From Rhizobium sp. TH2 (lineage in GTDB: Bacteria; Pseudomonadota; Alphaproteobacteria; Rhizobiales; Rhizobiaceae), in the NCBI RefSeq assembly GCF_024707525.1, contig NZ_CP062231.1, positions 2,728,001 through 2,792,000 on the forward strand: 64,000 nucleotides of DNA, in the 5' to 3' direction. The position numbers were made by a program, and so were the translations under genes. Below are positions 25,013 through 34,175 of this stretch, in pieces. The first letter of the stretch is position 1; each line of letters begins with the position of its first letter. The notes beneath the pieces were generated by a model. The model made no database searches and was not told the DNA's origin. It worked only from the letters and a program-made list of their open reading frames with translations.

Positions 25013-26146
25013 CTAGCGCAACAACGCCTTGGCATCCTCGATCCCGAACGCCGCCGGTTGGGTGCAGGTGGTCCGAATCTCGACCGCCTTGCCCTCTTCC
25101 GCCGAGCGCAGGATCGAGGTCAGCACGTCGATCGTGTGCAGCGACCGGTCGAGCGAGCAGCGATAGTCGCCGCCTTCCTCCACCGACCGCATCATATCCG
25201 ACAGGCCGACGCCGCGGTAGTTGGCCTGCGTACCCCAGGCGAATTCATAATTATGCGACGTCATCGGGTGGTCCCAGACTTCGACTTCCCTGGGTTCGCG
25301 ATCGGTACCGGCAACCTCCACCTTGCCGCCGAAGAAGTTCGGATCCGGTACGAAGATCGCGCCCTCGGTACCATAGAGCTCCATGTTCTGGTGGCGATGC
25401 GCCCAGACGTCCCAGCTCGAGGTGAGCGCGACGTGGGCGCCGCTTACAAATTCCAGGATGGCGTGGACGTTGGTGGCAACGATGACGGGGACTTTCTCGC
25501 CCGTGCGCGGACCATTGCTGATGGTGCGTTCTTCCTTACCCTTGTTGGCAAGCGCGACGACGCGCTTGATCGGGCCGATCAGGTTGACGAGATTGTTGAT
25601 GTAATATGGTCCCATGTCGAGGATCGGGCCACCGCCGGGACGGAAGAAGAAATCCGGGTTCGGATGCCACATTTCCATGCCGGGGCCGAGCACGTGGGCG
25701 GAACCCGACGTGACCTTGCCGATCTTGCCTTCGTCGATCAGGTGACGGGCATACTGATGCGAGCCGCCGAGATAGGTATCTGGCGCCGAGCCTACCTTGA
25801 GGCCCTTGGCATCGGCAATCTTGCGGAGATCCTCGCCTTCCTCGATCGACAGCACGAAGGGCTTTTCCGAATAGACATGCTTGCCCGCTTCCAGCGCCTT
25901 CTTCGAGACGCCATAATGCGCCTCGGGGATCGTCAGGTTCACCACCACGTCGACCGCCGGATTGGCGAGCAGCGTCTCCATTTCCTGCGCCTCGACGCCG
26001 AATTCCTCGGCGCGTCCCTTGGCCGCCTCCATGTTGATATCGGTGCAGGCCACCACTTTCAGATTGTTGAACATCGGAATGAGCTTGAAGTAGGCCCCCG
26101 AAATATTGCCGCATCCAATGATGCCGACGCCGTATTCTTTCGTCAT
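25013..26146 (-). CDS. Gfo/Idh/MocA family oxidoreductase
   Basis: A 377-residue NAD(P)-dependent dehydrogenase. The Rossmann motif is GIIGCGNISGAY (residues 7-18), and the family's EKP cofactor motif is in VYSEKPFVLS (about 97). The C-terminal beta-sheet domain carries the substrate pocket (HPNPDFFFRPGGGPILDMG). Such enzymes oxidise or epimerise sugars, often with a partner TIM-barrel isomerase, and the next gene upstream is one. The ATG at 26146 follows GAGGA; the open frame upstream of it overlaps the isomerase gene and is not credible. The spacing of 10 bases to that gene suggests one operon. Confidence 0.9.
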   Translation of the reverse strand: MTKEYGVGIIGCGNISGAYFKLIPMFNNLKVVACTDINMEAAKGRAEEFGVEAQEMETLLANPAVDVVVNLTIPEAHYGVSKKALEAGKHVYSEKPFVLSIEEGEDLRKIADAKGLKVGSAPDTYLGGSHQYARHLIDEGKIGKVTSGSAHVLGPGMEMWHPNPDFFFRPGGGPILDMGPYYINNLVNLIGPIKRVVALANKGKEERTISNGPRTGEKVPVIVATNVHAILEFVSGAHVALTSSWDVWAHRHQNMELYGTEGAIFVPDPNFFGGKVEVAGTDREPREVEVWDHPMTSHNYEFAWGTQANYRGVGLSDMMRSVEEGGDYRCSLDRSLHTIDVLTSILRSAEEGKAVEIRTTCTQPAAFGIEDAKALLR

Positions 26147-26156
26147 GGGATGATCC

Positions 26157-26918
26157 TCAGAATGCCTTGATGGATGCGATCGAACGCGATGCGCAGCGTT
26201 TGATGTCGTTGGGATTGTCGTGCTCGACGACGAAGTGGCGCGCCTTGGTAGCCTTGAACGCCTGCCAGAGCGTCTTCCAGTCGACGGTGCCGTGGCCGAC
26301 ATCGGCCCAGCCGCCTTCGTCTTCGGCCTGGCCGGCCGGCGCAATGTCCTTCACATGGACCGAAGTGATCCTGTCCTTGTAGCAGTCGATGAATTTCAGC
26401 GGATCGGCGCCGCCACGGATGACCCAGGCCACATCGATTTCCCAGCTGAGGCCCGGGCCGGCTTCGAAGATGCGATCATGCGGCAGCGAACCGTCGGACA
26501 GTGCCACGAATTCGAAATCGTGGTTGTGCCAGCCGAAGTCGAAGCCGGCGTCCTTGAATGGCTTGCCGGCCTTTTCAAGCCGGGCGCCGAACGCGGTCCA
26601 GCCTGCCGCGTCCTTGGGGCGATCGTCGGGCATGATATAGGGGCAATAGACGGCATCCATGCCGAGCGTCTTGGCGATATTGAGCATCTTGGCGGTTTCG
26701 TTTTCGAGCTGGTCGATGCCGAAATGGCCGGTCGCCATCTTGACGCCGGCCGCATCGAGTTCGGCCTTGAGCGCCTTGACGCCCGCATCATCGAGATCGC
26801 CATACATGCCGCCGAAGCCCTCGACTTCCTTGTAGCCGACCGAGCCGGCAAGCTTGATCACGTCGCTCATCGGGGGAAAGTTTCTGCCGCTGTAAAGCTG
26901 GAGCGAAATATCTGTCAT
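26157..26918 (-). CDS. sugar phosphate isomerase/epimerase (AP-endonuclease-2-like TIM barrel)
   Basis: A 253-residue TIM barrel of the xylose-isomerase-like/IolE superfamily. Metal-site residues are expected at Glu in EVEGFGGMY, His in FGWHNHDFEF, Glu in SWEIDVAWV, His in SVHVKDI and Glu in FVVEHDN. It lies directly upstream of the Gfo/Idh/MocA gene, a pairing seen often in sugar catabolic loci where the two act in sequence. The substrate is unknown; hydroxypyruvate isomerase and inosose dehydratase are other members of the fold. Confidence 0.88.
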   Translation of the reverse strand: MTDISLQLYSGRNFPPMSDVIKLAGSVGYKEVEGFGGMYGDLDDAGVKALKAELDAAGVKMATGHFGIDQLENETAKMLNIAKTLGMDAVYCPYIMPDDRPKDAAGWTAFGARLEKAGKPFKDAGFDFGWHNHDFEFVALSDGSLPHDRIFEAGPGLSWEIDVAWVIRGGADPLKFIDCYKDRITSVHVKDIAPAGQAEDEGGWADVGHGTVDWKTLWQAFKATKARHFVVEHDNPNDIKRCASRSIASIKAF

Positions 26919-26968
26919 CGGTCATATCCTCTTTGCAAATGGGCGCTGGGTACGCCCGGAATGGGCGA

Positions 26969-29413
26969 TCATTCCGCCGTCTGGCAGGAATAGAGATCGC
27001 GGATGGTGAATTCGGCCTCCGCAGCGCTATCGGCGGGGACGAAGGTTATGGTCTGGCTCTCGCCGGCTGTCAGGTCGAGCACATTGTCCGAGAACCGGCC
27101 TTCGATACTGGCCTCGATCATCACGAAGAGCGCCAGCGCCTTGGACGACAGCGCGATTTCGTGACTGCCATCCGCCCGGCGCGTCGTGCGAGCCGAAAGG
27201 CCCGACGGCTCGAGTTCGAGCTGCTTGTAGGTGCCGGTGACATGATGCCCCCTGCCCGACGATCCGTCGGATGCCGTGAAGAACCAGGCGAGCAGGCTGC
27301 CCTCGGGAATGCTGTCGGCGGGGATAGAGATCAGTGTGGAGGACGCATCCGGCCGGCAGGTGCCGCGTGCCGATGTCAGCGGCGTACGGCGGCCGTCCAT
27401 CGACACCGTGAAGAATTCGGCCGTGACTTCGGTCAGCGTCACCCGGTCATTGACAATGGCGATGTCGATCGCCGAACCATCTCCCGACGGGATGGCGAAG
27501 ATGTTGACCGGCTCGAAGAAGCGCCGCGCCTGGTAATGCATGGCCTTCCAGTTGCCGCCGTAATCGAGGCTCGCCCAGGAGGCCACCGGCCAGGTGTCGT
27601 TGAGCTGCCAGATGATGGTGCCCATGCAATGGGGCTTCAGCGAACGCCAGTATTCGACTGCGGTCTTGATCGCCAGTCCCTGCTGGATCTGGCTGAGATA
27701 GACGAAGTTCGGAAAATCCTTCGGGAAGCGGAAGTAGCGGAACATCGTGCCCGCAATCCGCTCGTTGCCGCCGACATTCTTCTGATGCACCTCCATGACG
27801 GGAGAGGCGATATTCTGGTCCTTCCTGTCCGAGAACCCATCGACAAGCAGGTTCGACGTATAGGACTGGAAGCCGAATTCCGAGCAGAAGCGGGGCTTCA
27901 CTGTGCGGTAGTGATCGAAGGACTCGTTCTCGTGCCAGACCGACCAGAAATGCATGTCGCCGGATCCATCGGCATGCCAGGCATCGCCGAAATTGAGATA
28001 GCCGCAGGACGGGCTCGACGGCCACCAGAGGACGTCGGAATTGGCCTTCATCGCCGCCACCTCGATGGTGCGGTTGAGCCGGTCGTAGGAGACCAGATAG
28101 CGGTCGCGATCCTTCTTCGAGCACTCATACCAGCTGAGCGCCCCGACCAGTTCATTGTCGCCGCACCAGACGACGATCGAGGCGTGATGCGACAGGCGCC
28201 GGACCTGATAGTCCACCTCGATCGCGACATTGTCGAGATAATCAGGCAGCGAGGGATAGAGATTGCAGGCGAACATGAAATCCTGCCAGACCATCAGGCC
28301 GAGCCGGTCGCAGGCATCGTAGAACCAGTCCTGCTCATAGGTGCCGCCGCCCCAGATGCGGATCATGTTCATGTTGGCATCGACGGCGGATTTGAGCAGC
28401 GCCTCGGTCTTTTCGGGGCTCGTCCGGGAAAACAGCGCATCGGCCGGAATCCAGTTCGCACCCTTGCAGAAGATTTCGCGGCCGTTGACGCGGAAGGCGA
28501 AGCGGCTGCCCGCCTCGTCCTTGTCGGTCAGCAGTTCGACGGTGCGGATGCCAACTTGCCGCCGCGCATGGTCGCCGGGGATGGTGACATCGACGTTATA
28601 GAGAGCCTGTTCGCCGCTGCCGGCGGGCCACCAGAGCCGCGGCTGCTCGATCTCGAACCTTTGGTGTACGAGGGTCTCGCCGGCATTGACGTTGACATCG
28701 ATCCGCACCTTCTCGCCGTCGAGATCGAAATCGACAGGCAGGACGCACGGATTGACTGCGAAGAAGGTCACGGCGACATCGAGTTCGACCGAACCGTTCG
28801 GGCGATGCATCTGCTTGACCATGACATGCTCAATGCGCGCGAGGTCGAGCTTGCGGAGTTTCACCGTGCCGTAGAGCCCCATCGGTGCGAGCGCGATATT
28901 CCAGTCCCAGCCGAAGTCGCAGGCCGGCTTGCGGAGCATGTTGCCATAGGGAATCGGGCAGTTCTTGCTCCAGGGAATCTCGAACGGCTGACGGTCATAG
29001 ACTTCCTTGCCCGCTCGAACAGGCGAGTGAAGGATGACGTCGATCGTATTGTCGCCGGCCAGTAGGTATTTCGACACATCGGGCCGGTAGCGGCGGAAGC
29101 AATTGTCGCATTCCAGAACCATTTCGCCATTGACGCGGATCGTGGCGACCGTATCGATGAAATCGAGATCGAGATACCAGCTGCCGGCGAGATCGGCGAT
29201 GTCGAGCTGGAAGGTGCGCGTCAGCTTCCAGTCCTGATGTGCGACCCATTGGACCTGGGCCTCGTTCTTGCCGAAATACGGGTCGGGGATCACGCCCAGC
29301 GCCTGCAGCGCCGAGTGCACATCGCCGGGTATGGTGATCGAAAGGTCCGGGGATTGACCTTCGGAAGTAAGTGACCAAACGCCACCGAGGTCGATTTGGG
29401 TGGTTTCAGGCAT
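26969..29413 (-). CDS. glycoside hydrolase family 2, beta-mannosidase-like
   Basis: An 814-residue cytoplasmic enzyme with the GH2 layout: sugar-binding jelly-roll (about 1-190), immunoglobulin-like domain (about 200-300), TIM barrel (about 300-650) and C-terminal sandwiches. The acid/base glutamate is in VVWCGDNEL and the nucleophile glutamate in RFCSEFGFQSY. The WNxxW-type pocket (WDWNIALAPMG; WQLNDTWPVASWAS) points to beta-mannosidase rather than beta-galactosidase or beta-glucuronidase. No signal peptide is present, so the substrates are oligosaccharides brought in by the adjacent ABC transporter. Confidence 0.9.
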   Translation of the reverse strand: MPETTQIDLGGVWSLTSEGQSPDLSITIPGDVHSALQALGVIPDPYFGKNEAQVQWVAHQDWKLTRTFQLDIADLAGSWYLDLDFIDTVATIRVNGEMVLECDNCFRRYRPDVSKYLLAGDNTIDVILHSPVRAGKEVYDRQPFEIPWSKNCPIPYGNMLRKPACDFGWDWNIALAPMGLYGTVKLRKLDLARIEHVMVKQMHRPNGSVELDVAVTFFAVNPCVLPVDFDLDGEKVRIDVNVNAGETLVHQRFEIEQPRLWWPAGSGEQALYNVDVTIPGDHARRQVGIRTVELLTDKDEAGSRFAFRVNGREIFCKGANWIPADALFSRTSPEKTEALLKSAVDANMNMIRIWGGGTYEQDWFYDACDRLGLMVWQDFMFACNLYPSLPDYLDNVAIEVDYQVRRLSHHASIVVWCGDNELVGALSWYECSKKDRDRYLVSYDRLNRTIEVAAMKANSDVLWWPSSPSCGYLNFGDAWHADGSGDMHFWSVWHENESFDHYRTVKPRFCSEFGFQSYTSNLLVDGFSDRKDQNIASPVMEVHQKNVGGNERIAGTMFRYFRFPKDFPNFVYLSQIQQGLAIKTAVEYWRSLKPHCMGTIIWQLNDTWPVASWASLDYGGNWKAMHYQARRFFEPVNIFAIPSGDGSAIDIAIVNDRVTLTEVTAEFFTVSMDGRRTPLTSARGTCRPDASSTLISIPADSIPEGSLLAWFFTASDGSSGRGHHVTGTYKQLELEPSGLSARTTRRADGSHEIALSSKALALFVMIEASIEGRFSDNVLDLTAGESQTITFVPADSAAEAEFTIRDLYSCQTAE

Positions 29414-29446
29414 TTCAAATTCTCCGGGACAAGACGACGGGAAACG

Positions 29447-30532
29447 TCAGATCCGCAATTCTGTTTCCGCATCGAAGAGCGATGCGAGGCTTAGGTCGAG
29501 GGAAAGCTTGATCTGTGCACCGACGGCGTAGCGCCGCGCGCCGGCGATACGGACGGAAATCGTCTGGCCGGCGAATTTCAGCCAGAGCAGGTTGTCGGCG
29601 CCCATCGGCTCCTCGATATCGACGACGGCATCGAAGGTCTTGGTGGCCGAGGGTTCGTCGACGGCGACATGCTCAGGCCGGACACCGAGCACGACCTTGC
29701 GGCCCGGCTCGACGGGGCCATCCGCCTTGTAACCGTTGAGCGGGATCTTCACGCCATTGGCATTGACCACGAGACCGCCCTCACCCGCTTCCAGTTCGCC
29801 CTTGAGGAAATTCATCGACGGCGAGCCGATGAAACCGGCGACGAACAGGCTCTTCGGCTTGTTGTAGATCGTCGAGGGATCGGCAAGCTGCTGGATGACG
29901 CCGCTCTTCATGATCGCGATACGGTCGGCGAGCGTCAGCGCCTCGATCTGATCGTGGGTGACATAGATCATGGTGTTTTCGAGTGACTGGTGCAGGCGCT
30001 TGATTTCAACGCGCAGTTCCGCGCGCAGCTTGGCGTCGAGGTTCGAGAGCGGCTCGTCGAACAGGAAGACATCGACGTCGCGCACCAGTGCACGGCCGAT
30101 CGCGACGCGCTGGCGCTGGCCGCCCGAGAGTTCCGACGGCTTGCGCTTGAGCAGCGGCCCGATCTGTAGGATGTCGGAGGCACGCTTGACGCGCTTTTCG
30201 ATCTCCGGCTTCGGCATCTTGGCGACCTGCAGGCCGAAGGAGAGATTCTTCTCCACCGTCATCTGCGGATAAAGCGCGTAGGACTGGAACACCATGCCGA
30301 TGCCGCGGTCCTTGGGCTCTTCCCAGGTAACGTTCTTGCCCTTGATGAAGATCTGGCCCTCGGTCGGCTCAAGCAGGCCGGCGATGCAATTGAGCAGCGT
30401 CGATTTCCCGCAGCCGGACGAGCCGAGCAACACCAGGAACTCGCCATCCTGAATGTCGAGATTGAGGGTTTCCAGCACTTTGACGGCGCCGAAGCTCAGG
30501 GACAGGTCCTTGATCGATACTGAAGTTCCCAT
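29447..30532 (-). CDS. ABC transporter ATP-binding protein, UgpC/MsmK type
   Basis: A 361-residue carbohydrate-importer ATPase: Walker A GSSGCGKST, signature LSGGQRQRVAIGRAL, Walker B VFLFDEPLSNLDAKLR, then a TOBE/OB-fold regulatory domain after about residue 240 (VLGVRPEHVAV). This CUT1 subfamily often serves several transporters. It starts three bases from the stop of the MalG-type permease gene, so co-transcription is clear. The predicted partners are the two permeases and the binding protein upstream. Confidence 0.95.
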   Translation of the reverse strand: MGTSVSIKDLSLSFGAVKVLETLNLDIQDGEFLVLLGSSGCGKSTLLNCIAGLLEPTEGQIFIKGKNVTWEEPKDRGIGMVFQSYALYPQMTVEKNLSFGLQVAKMPKPEIEKRVKRASDILQIGPLLKRKPSELSGGQRQRVAIGRALVRDVDVFLFDEPLSNLDAKLRAELRVEIKRLHQSLENTMIYVTHDQIEALTLADRIAIMKSGVIQQLADPSTIYNKPKSLFVAGFIGSPSMNFLKGELEAGEGGLVVNANGVKIPLNGYKADGPVEPGRKVVLGVRPEHVAVDEPSATKTFDAVVDIEEPMGADNLLWLKFAGQTISVRIAGARRYAVGAQIKLSLDLSLASLFDAETELRI

Positions 30533-30535
30533 AGT

Positions 30536-31474
30536 TTAACCCTTCACTGCGCCGGCGGCGATGCCGCGGACGAAGAGACGCCCCGACACGAAATAGACGA
30601 TGAGCGGCACCGCGCCTGTGAGCAGCGTTGCGGCCATGTTGACATTGTATTCCTTCACGCCCTGCACCGAATTGACGATGTTGTTGAGCTGCACCGTCAT
30701 CGGGTAATATTCCGGACGGGTGAAGACGACACCGAACAGGAAGTCGTTCCAGATGCCGGTGATCTGCAGGATCATCGCGACCACGAAGATCGGCAGCGAC
30801 ATCGGCAGCATGATGCGGAAATAGATCTGCCAGAATCCGGCGCCATCGATGCGCGCCGCCTTGAACAACTCCTCGGGCAACGAGGTGAAGTAATTGCGGA
30901 ACAGGAGCGTCAGGATCGGCATGCCGAAGATCGAATGGACCAGGATCAGGCCGGTCAGCGTGCCGTAGATGCCCATTTCCCTGAGCACGATGACGATCGG
31001 ATAGATCATCACCTGGTAGGGAATGAAGGCGCCGACGATCAGGATCGTGAAGAAGATGTCCGCGCCCTTGAACTTCCAGTTCGCCAGCGCATAGCCATTG
31101 ACCGAGGCGATCAGGATCGAGATCAGCGTCGATGGCACGGTGATGCGGACGGAGTTCCAGAAGCCGCGCGACAGGCCATCGCAGTTCAGCCCGGTGCAGG
31201 CCTGCGACCAGGCCTTGACCCAGGGTTCGAAGGTGATTTCCATCGGCGGAGCGAAGATATTGCCAAGGCGGATTTCCGGCATGCCCTTCAGCGACGTCAT
31301 GACCATGACGTAGAGCGGCAGCAGATAGTAGAGCGCCGCGAAGATCAGCGTGCCGTAGAGCATGATGTTACGGCCGGAAAAGGTACGGCGGGGCTTGGGG
31401 CCACGCGGACCGCTGAATTCGGAAATCGCCGACGGCAGGTTGTTGTCGGATACGAGAGCGATGGTATCAGGCAC
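30536..31474 (-). CDS. carbohydrate ABC transporter permease, MalG type
   Basis: A 312-residue inner-membrane protein with about six helices. The EAA loop that docks the ATPase is visible as ELFKAARIDGAGFWQIYFRI (about residue 205). The N-terminal 30 residues are cytosolic and basic. It overlaps the MalF-type gene by eight bases, and the ATPase gene starts three bases after its stop. It forms the translocation path with the MalF-type partner. Confidence 0.95.
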   Translation of the reverse strand: MPDTIALVSDNNLPSAISEFSGPRGPKPRRTFSGRNIMLYGTLIFAALYYLLPLYVMVMTSLKGMPEIRLGNIFAPPMEITFEPWVKAWSQACTGLNCDGLSRGFWNSVRITVPSTLISILIASVNGYALANWKFKGADIFFTILIVGAFIPYQVMIYPIVIVLREMGIYGTLTGLILVHSIFGMPILTLLFRNYFTSLPEELFKAARIDGAGFWQIYFRIMLPMSLPIFVVAMILQITGIWNDFLFGVVFTRPEYYPMTVQLNNIVNSVQGVKEYNVNMAATLLTGAVPLIVYFVSGRLFVRGIAAGAVKG

Positions 31475-32372
31475 GCTTGCGTCCTCCGAATTCCAGGTAA
31501 GCCCATGGCACGATGATGATGGCGACGGTGAGGAGCATCATGGTCGAGGCCGCGAAGCCTTGGCCAAGATTCTGCGCCTGGAACATGTAGTCGTAGACAT
31601 ATTTCGCCGGCACTTCCGACGCGATGCCTGGACCACCCGATGTCTGGGCGACGACGAGGTCGTAGACGCGCACGATGCCGCTGGCGATGATGACGAGCGT
31701 GGTGATGAAGACAGGCCGCATCATCGGGATGACGATGAAGAGATAGGTCTTCCACATCGGGATGCCATCGATCCGCGACGCCTTCCAGATATCCTCGTCG
31801 ATACCGCGCAAGCCGGCGAGCAACAGGCACATTACGAGCCCTGTGCCCTGCCAGAGTGCTGCGATGAGGATACCGTAGATGACGATGTCGGCGGTGTAGA
31901 GCGGATCGAAGTCGAAACTGGTCCAGCCAGCCGCACGGATTACGGACTGGATGCCGTATTCCGGGTTCAGCACCCATTGCCAGACAAGGCCGGTGACGAT
32001 GAAGGACAGTGCGAAAGGATAGAGGTAGATGGTGCGAAACGTGTTCTCGAAGCGGATCTTCTGATCCATCAGCGCCGCGAGAACGAAGCCGATCACCAGG
32101 CTGAAGATCAGCATCAGGATACCGTAGATCGCCAGATTCTGGATCGATATGACCCAGCGCGGGGCATCCCAGAGCCGGTCGTACTGATCGAGACCAACGA
32201 ATTTCAGGCGCGGCAAGAGCTTCGAATTGGTGAAGGAATAGGTGATCGTCCAGACCGTGCCACCGAGGAAAATCACCACCGCGGTGAGGATCATCGGGAT
32301 CGAGGCAATCTTCGCATTGAGATTGCGGAAAAGCTTGTTCGGCCTGCCGGCATGGGTCTTTTGGCCCGTCAT
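31467..32372 (-). CDS. carbohydrate ABC transporter permease, MalF type
   Basis: A 301-residue inner-membrane protein with about six helices. The EAA loop reads EDIWKASRIDGIPMWKTYLF (about residue 190). A periplasmic loop lies between helices 1 and 2. The gene follows the binding-protein gene after about 150 bases that contain a strong hairpin (32480-32507), and overlaps the next permease gene. It pairs with the MalG-type protein in a CUT1 importer. Confidence 0.95.
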   Translation of the reverse strand: MTGQKTHAGRPNKLFRNLNAKIASIPMILTAVVIFLGGTVWTITYSFTNSKLLPRLKFVGLDQYDRLWDAPRWVISIQNLAIYGILMLIFSLVIGFVLAALMDQKIRFENTFRTIYLYPFALSFIVTGLVWQWVLNPEYGIQSVIRAAGWTSFDFDPLYTADIVIYGILIAALWQGTGLVMCLLLAGLRGIDEDIWKASRIDGIPMWKTYLFIVIPMMRPVFITTLVIIASGIVRVYDLVVAQTSGGPGIASEVPAKYVYDYMFQAQNLGQGFAASTMMLLTVAIIIVPWAYLEFGGRKRA

Positions 32373-32479
32373 GGGTCAGTCTCCTCATTCACGATCGAAA
32401 GCCATCGCCCTGCCCCATGGGACAGACACGCGTCCGGCATAACCTTCGCCTTCAGCCCCGTCATAGGGGCGCGGAAAAA

Positions 32480-32507
32480 CCGGCCGGCGGCATCTGCCGC
32501 CGGCCGG
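32480..32507 (-). terminator. intra-operon terminator/attenuator hairpin
   Basis: CCGGCCGGCGGCA and its exact complement (32480-32492/32495-32507) form a 13-bp stem; on the minus strand five T follow. It lies just downstream of the binding-protein gene and before the permease genes. Partial termination here would make more binding protein than membrane components. Confidence 0.85.
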
Positions 32508-32521
32508 GATCGGGGATGATC

Positions 32522-33757
32522 TTAGTCAGCCGAGCCGATGATCTCGGCGAAGCGCTTCTGCGCGTCTTCGGGAGTCATCGACGGGTTGGCGAAGAATTCG
32601 GAGAACAGGTCTTCCTTCTGCTTCTGGCTGTCCGGCGAAAGCAGCTGGTCGGTGCCTTCGATCACATTGCCCTTGGCAAGGATTTCGAGACCCTTCTTCA
32701 TGCAATCGTTGGCGGCGGCCAGATCGACGTCGCCGCGAACCGGCAGCGAGCCCTTCTTGAGGTTGAACGCAACCTGGGTGACCGGGTTCAGCAGCGTCGA
32801 AGCCAGCACGTCCTGCGCCTTGGACTTTTCTTCGTCCTTGAGCAGCGGGAAGTAGAAGGCATCACCACCGGTGGAGATGATTTCGTTCACACCCAGCCCG
32901 GGTAGGCAGGTATAGTCCTTGCCGGCGACCTGGTTTGCGACCTGGAATTCACCCTGCGCCCAGTCGCCCATGATCTGGCCGGCAGCCTTGCCGGTGATCA
33001 CGAGGTTGGTGGCCTGGTTCCAATCCTGCACATTGGTGCCCTTGGACATGCGGCGTGCGTCGTCGGCAGCCTTGAAGACCTTGGCAATATCAGGTCCGGC
33101 AGCGACCGTCTCGTCCTTGTCCTTGAACACCTTGTAGAAGGTATCCTTGCCGGCGATGGCGACCATCAGCACGTCGAACGCGCCTGCGGCCTGCCAAGGC
33201 TGGCCACCAACCGCGAGCGGAATGATGCCTTTGGCTTCGAGCGCAGGCGCCGCGGCCACGAATTCATCCCAGTTCTTCGGCACGGCGACACCAGCATCGG
33301 CGAATGCCTTGTTGGACAGCCACAGCCACTGCCAGGAGTGGATGTTGACCGGCGCGCAATAGATCTTGCCGTCGATCGTGCAGCTGTCGAGCAGGCTTGC
33401 GGGGCGGATGAGTTCCTTCCACTTTTCCTTCTCGGCAATTGCGGTCAGGTCCTTCATCAGGCCGGCCTGCGCCAGTTCCTCGGCCTGGCGGCCATGGTTG
33501 AACTGGGTTGCCCCCATCGGATCGCCGCCGGTGATGCGGCTGATCATGATCGGACGGGCAGTGCCGCCCGAACCGGCGATAGCGCCGTCGATCCATTTGT
33601 TGCCGGTGGCATCGAATGCCTTGGCGAGTTCGGCCACGGCCGCGGCTTCGCCACCAGATGTCCACCAATGCGTGACTTCGAGATCGGTCGCGTTCGCGAT
33701 GCCGCCCCCCAGCGCCACGGAAGCCGCGAGCGCTGCTGCAAAATAACGAGCCTTCAT
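32522..33757 (-). CDS. carbohydrate ABC transporter substrate-binding protein
   Basis: A 411-residue periplasmic protein with a Sec signal peptide (cleavage after IANA, about residue 23). It is of the SBP_bac_1 type used by CUT1 importers: LEVTHWWTSGGEAAAV at the start of the mature part and SWQWLWLSNKAFADAG near residue 150. It starts at the ATG at 33757 behind GGGAGGAG. It is the first gene of the cluster and is followed by a strong hairpin. The cluster's GH2 and GH43 enzymes suggest beta-mannosides or xylosides as ligand; this is inference. Confidence 0.93.
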   Translation of the reverse strand: MKARYFAAALAASVALGGGIANATDLEVTHWWTSGGEAAAVAELAKAFDATGNKWIDGAIAGSGGTARPIMISRITGGDPMGATQFNHGRQAEELAQAGLMKDLTAIAEKEKWKELIRPASLLDSCTIDGKIYCAPVNIHSWQWLWLSNKAFADAGVAVPKNWDEFVAAAPALEAKGIIPLAVGGQPWQAAGAFDVLMVAIAGKDTFYKVFKDKDETVAAGPDIAKVFKAADDARRMSKGTNVQDWNQATNLVITGKAAGQIMGDWAQGEFQVANQVAGKDYTCLPGLGVNEIISTGGDAFYFPLLKDEEKSKAQDVLASTLLNPVTQVAFNLKKGSLPVRGDVDLAAANDCMKKGLEILAKGNVIEGTDQLLSPDSQKQKEDLFSEFFANPSMTPEDAQKRFAEIIGSAD

Positions 33758-34175
33758 GAGTTCTCCTCCCTCACTGAAACGTTGCCGGAAAAACTTATGC
33801 GAATTGCCGGATGTCCGCAACAGGCACGATGAAGTTTTCCGTCGATTTAATGAAATGCAATTTATAATTGTAATAAAACGGTCGAAAATTCTCTAAATCG
33901 TTTTAAATGACGTATTTTATGCACAGCGCACAATAGCCCCTATCTTGATGAAATATAATCATAATTTGCCATTTTCATTTAATTCAAAGGTCGAATTAAT
34001 GTTCGCAGGCGCAAAATTTTTTCAGGTCGCGATTTTTTGCACCGCAAGATAGAAATCTGAAACAGAGCGAAAATATCGCTCGACATTTCACCTGTAACGT
34101 TACAGATTTTTACGATCCCTGAGGAGGAGATGGTGTTTTTGGCGGATTTGAGCCATAGACAGCACGCATACGGGA
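33758..34175. promoter_or_regulatory. AT-rich divergent control region of the sugar cluster and LacI gene
   Basis: This 418-bp gap is much more AT-rich than its surroundings. It holds the inverted repeat TAAAACG (33872-33878)/CGTTTTA (33897-33903) near the binding-protein start, and the palindrome CTGTAACGTTACAG (34092-34105) near the regulator start. Both have the central CG typical of LacI-family sites. No gene is visible. Confidence 0.6.
34092..34105. promoter_or_regulatory. LacI-type operator CTGTAACGTTACAG
   Basis: A perfect 14-bp palindrome with a central CG step, the form commonly bound by LacI-family dimers. It lies about 70 bases before the regulator's start, so autoregulation and control of the divergent operon are both possible. 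Confidence 0.65.

Noticed and set aside
26933..29065. A 710-codon open frame on the plus strand
   Set aside because: It is antisense to the GH2 enzyme, which has catalytic motifs.
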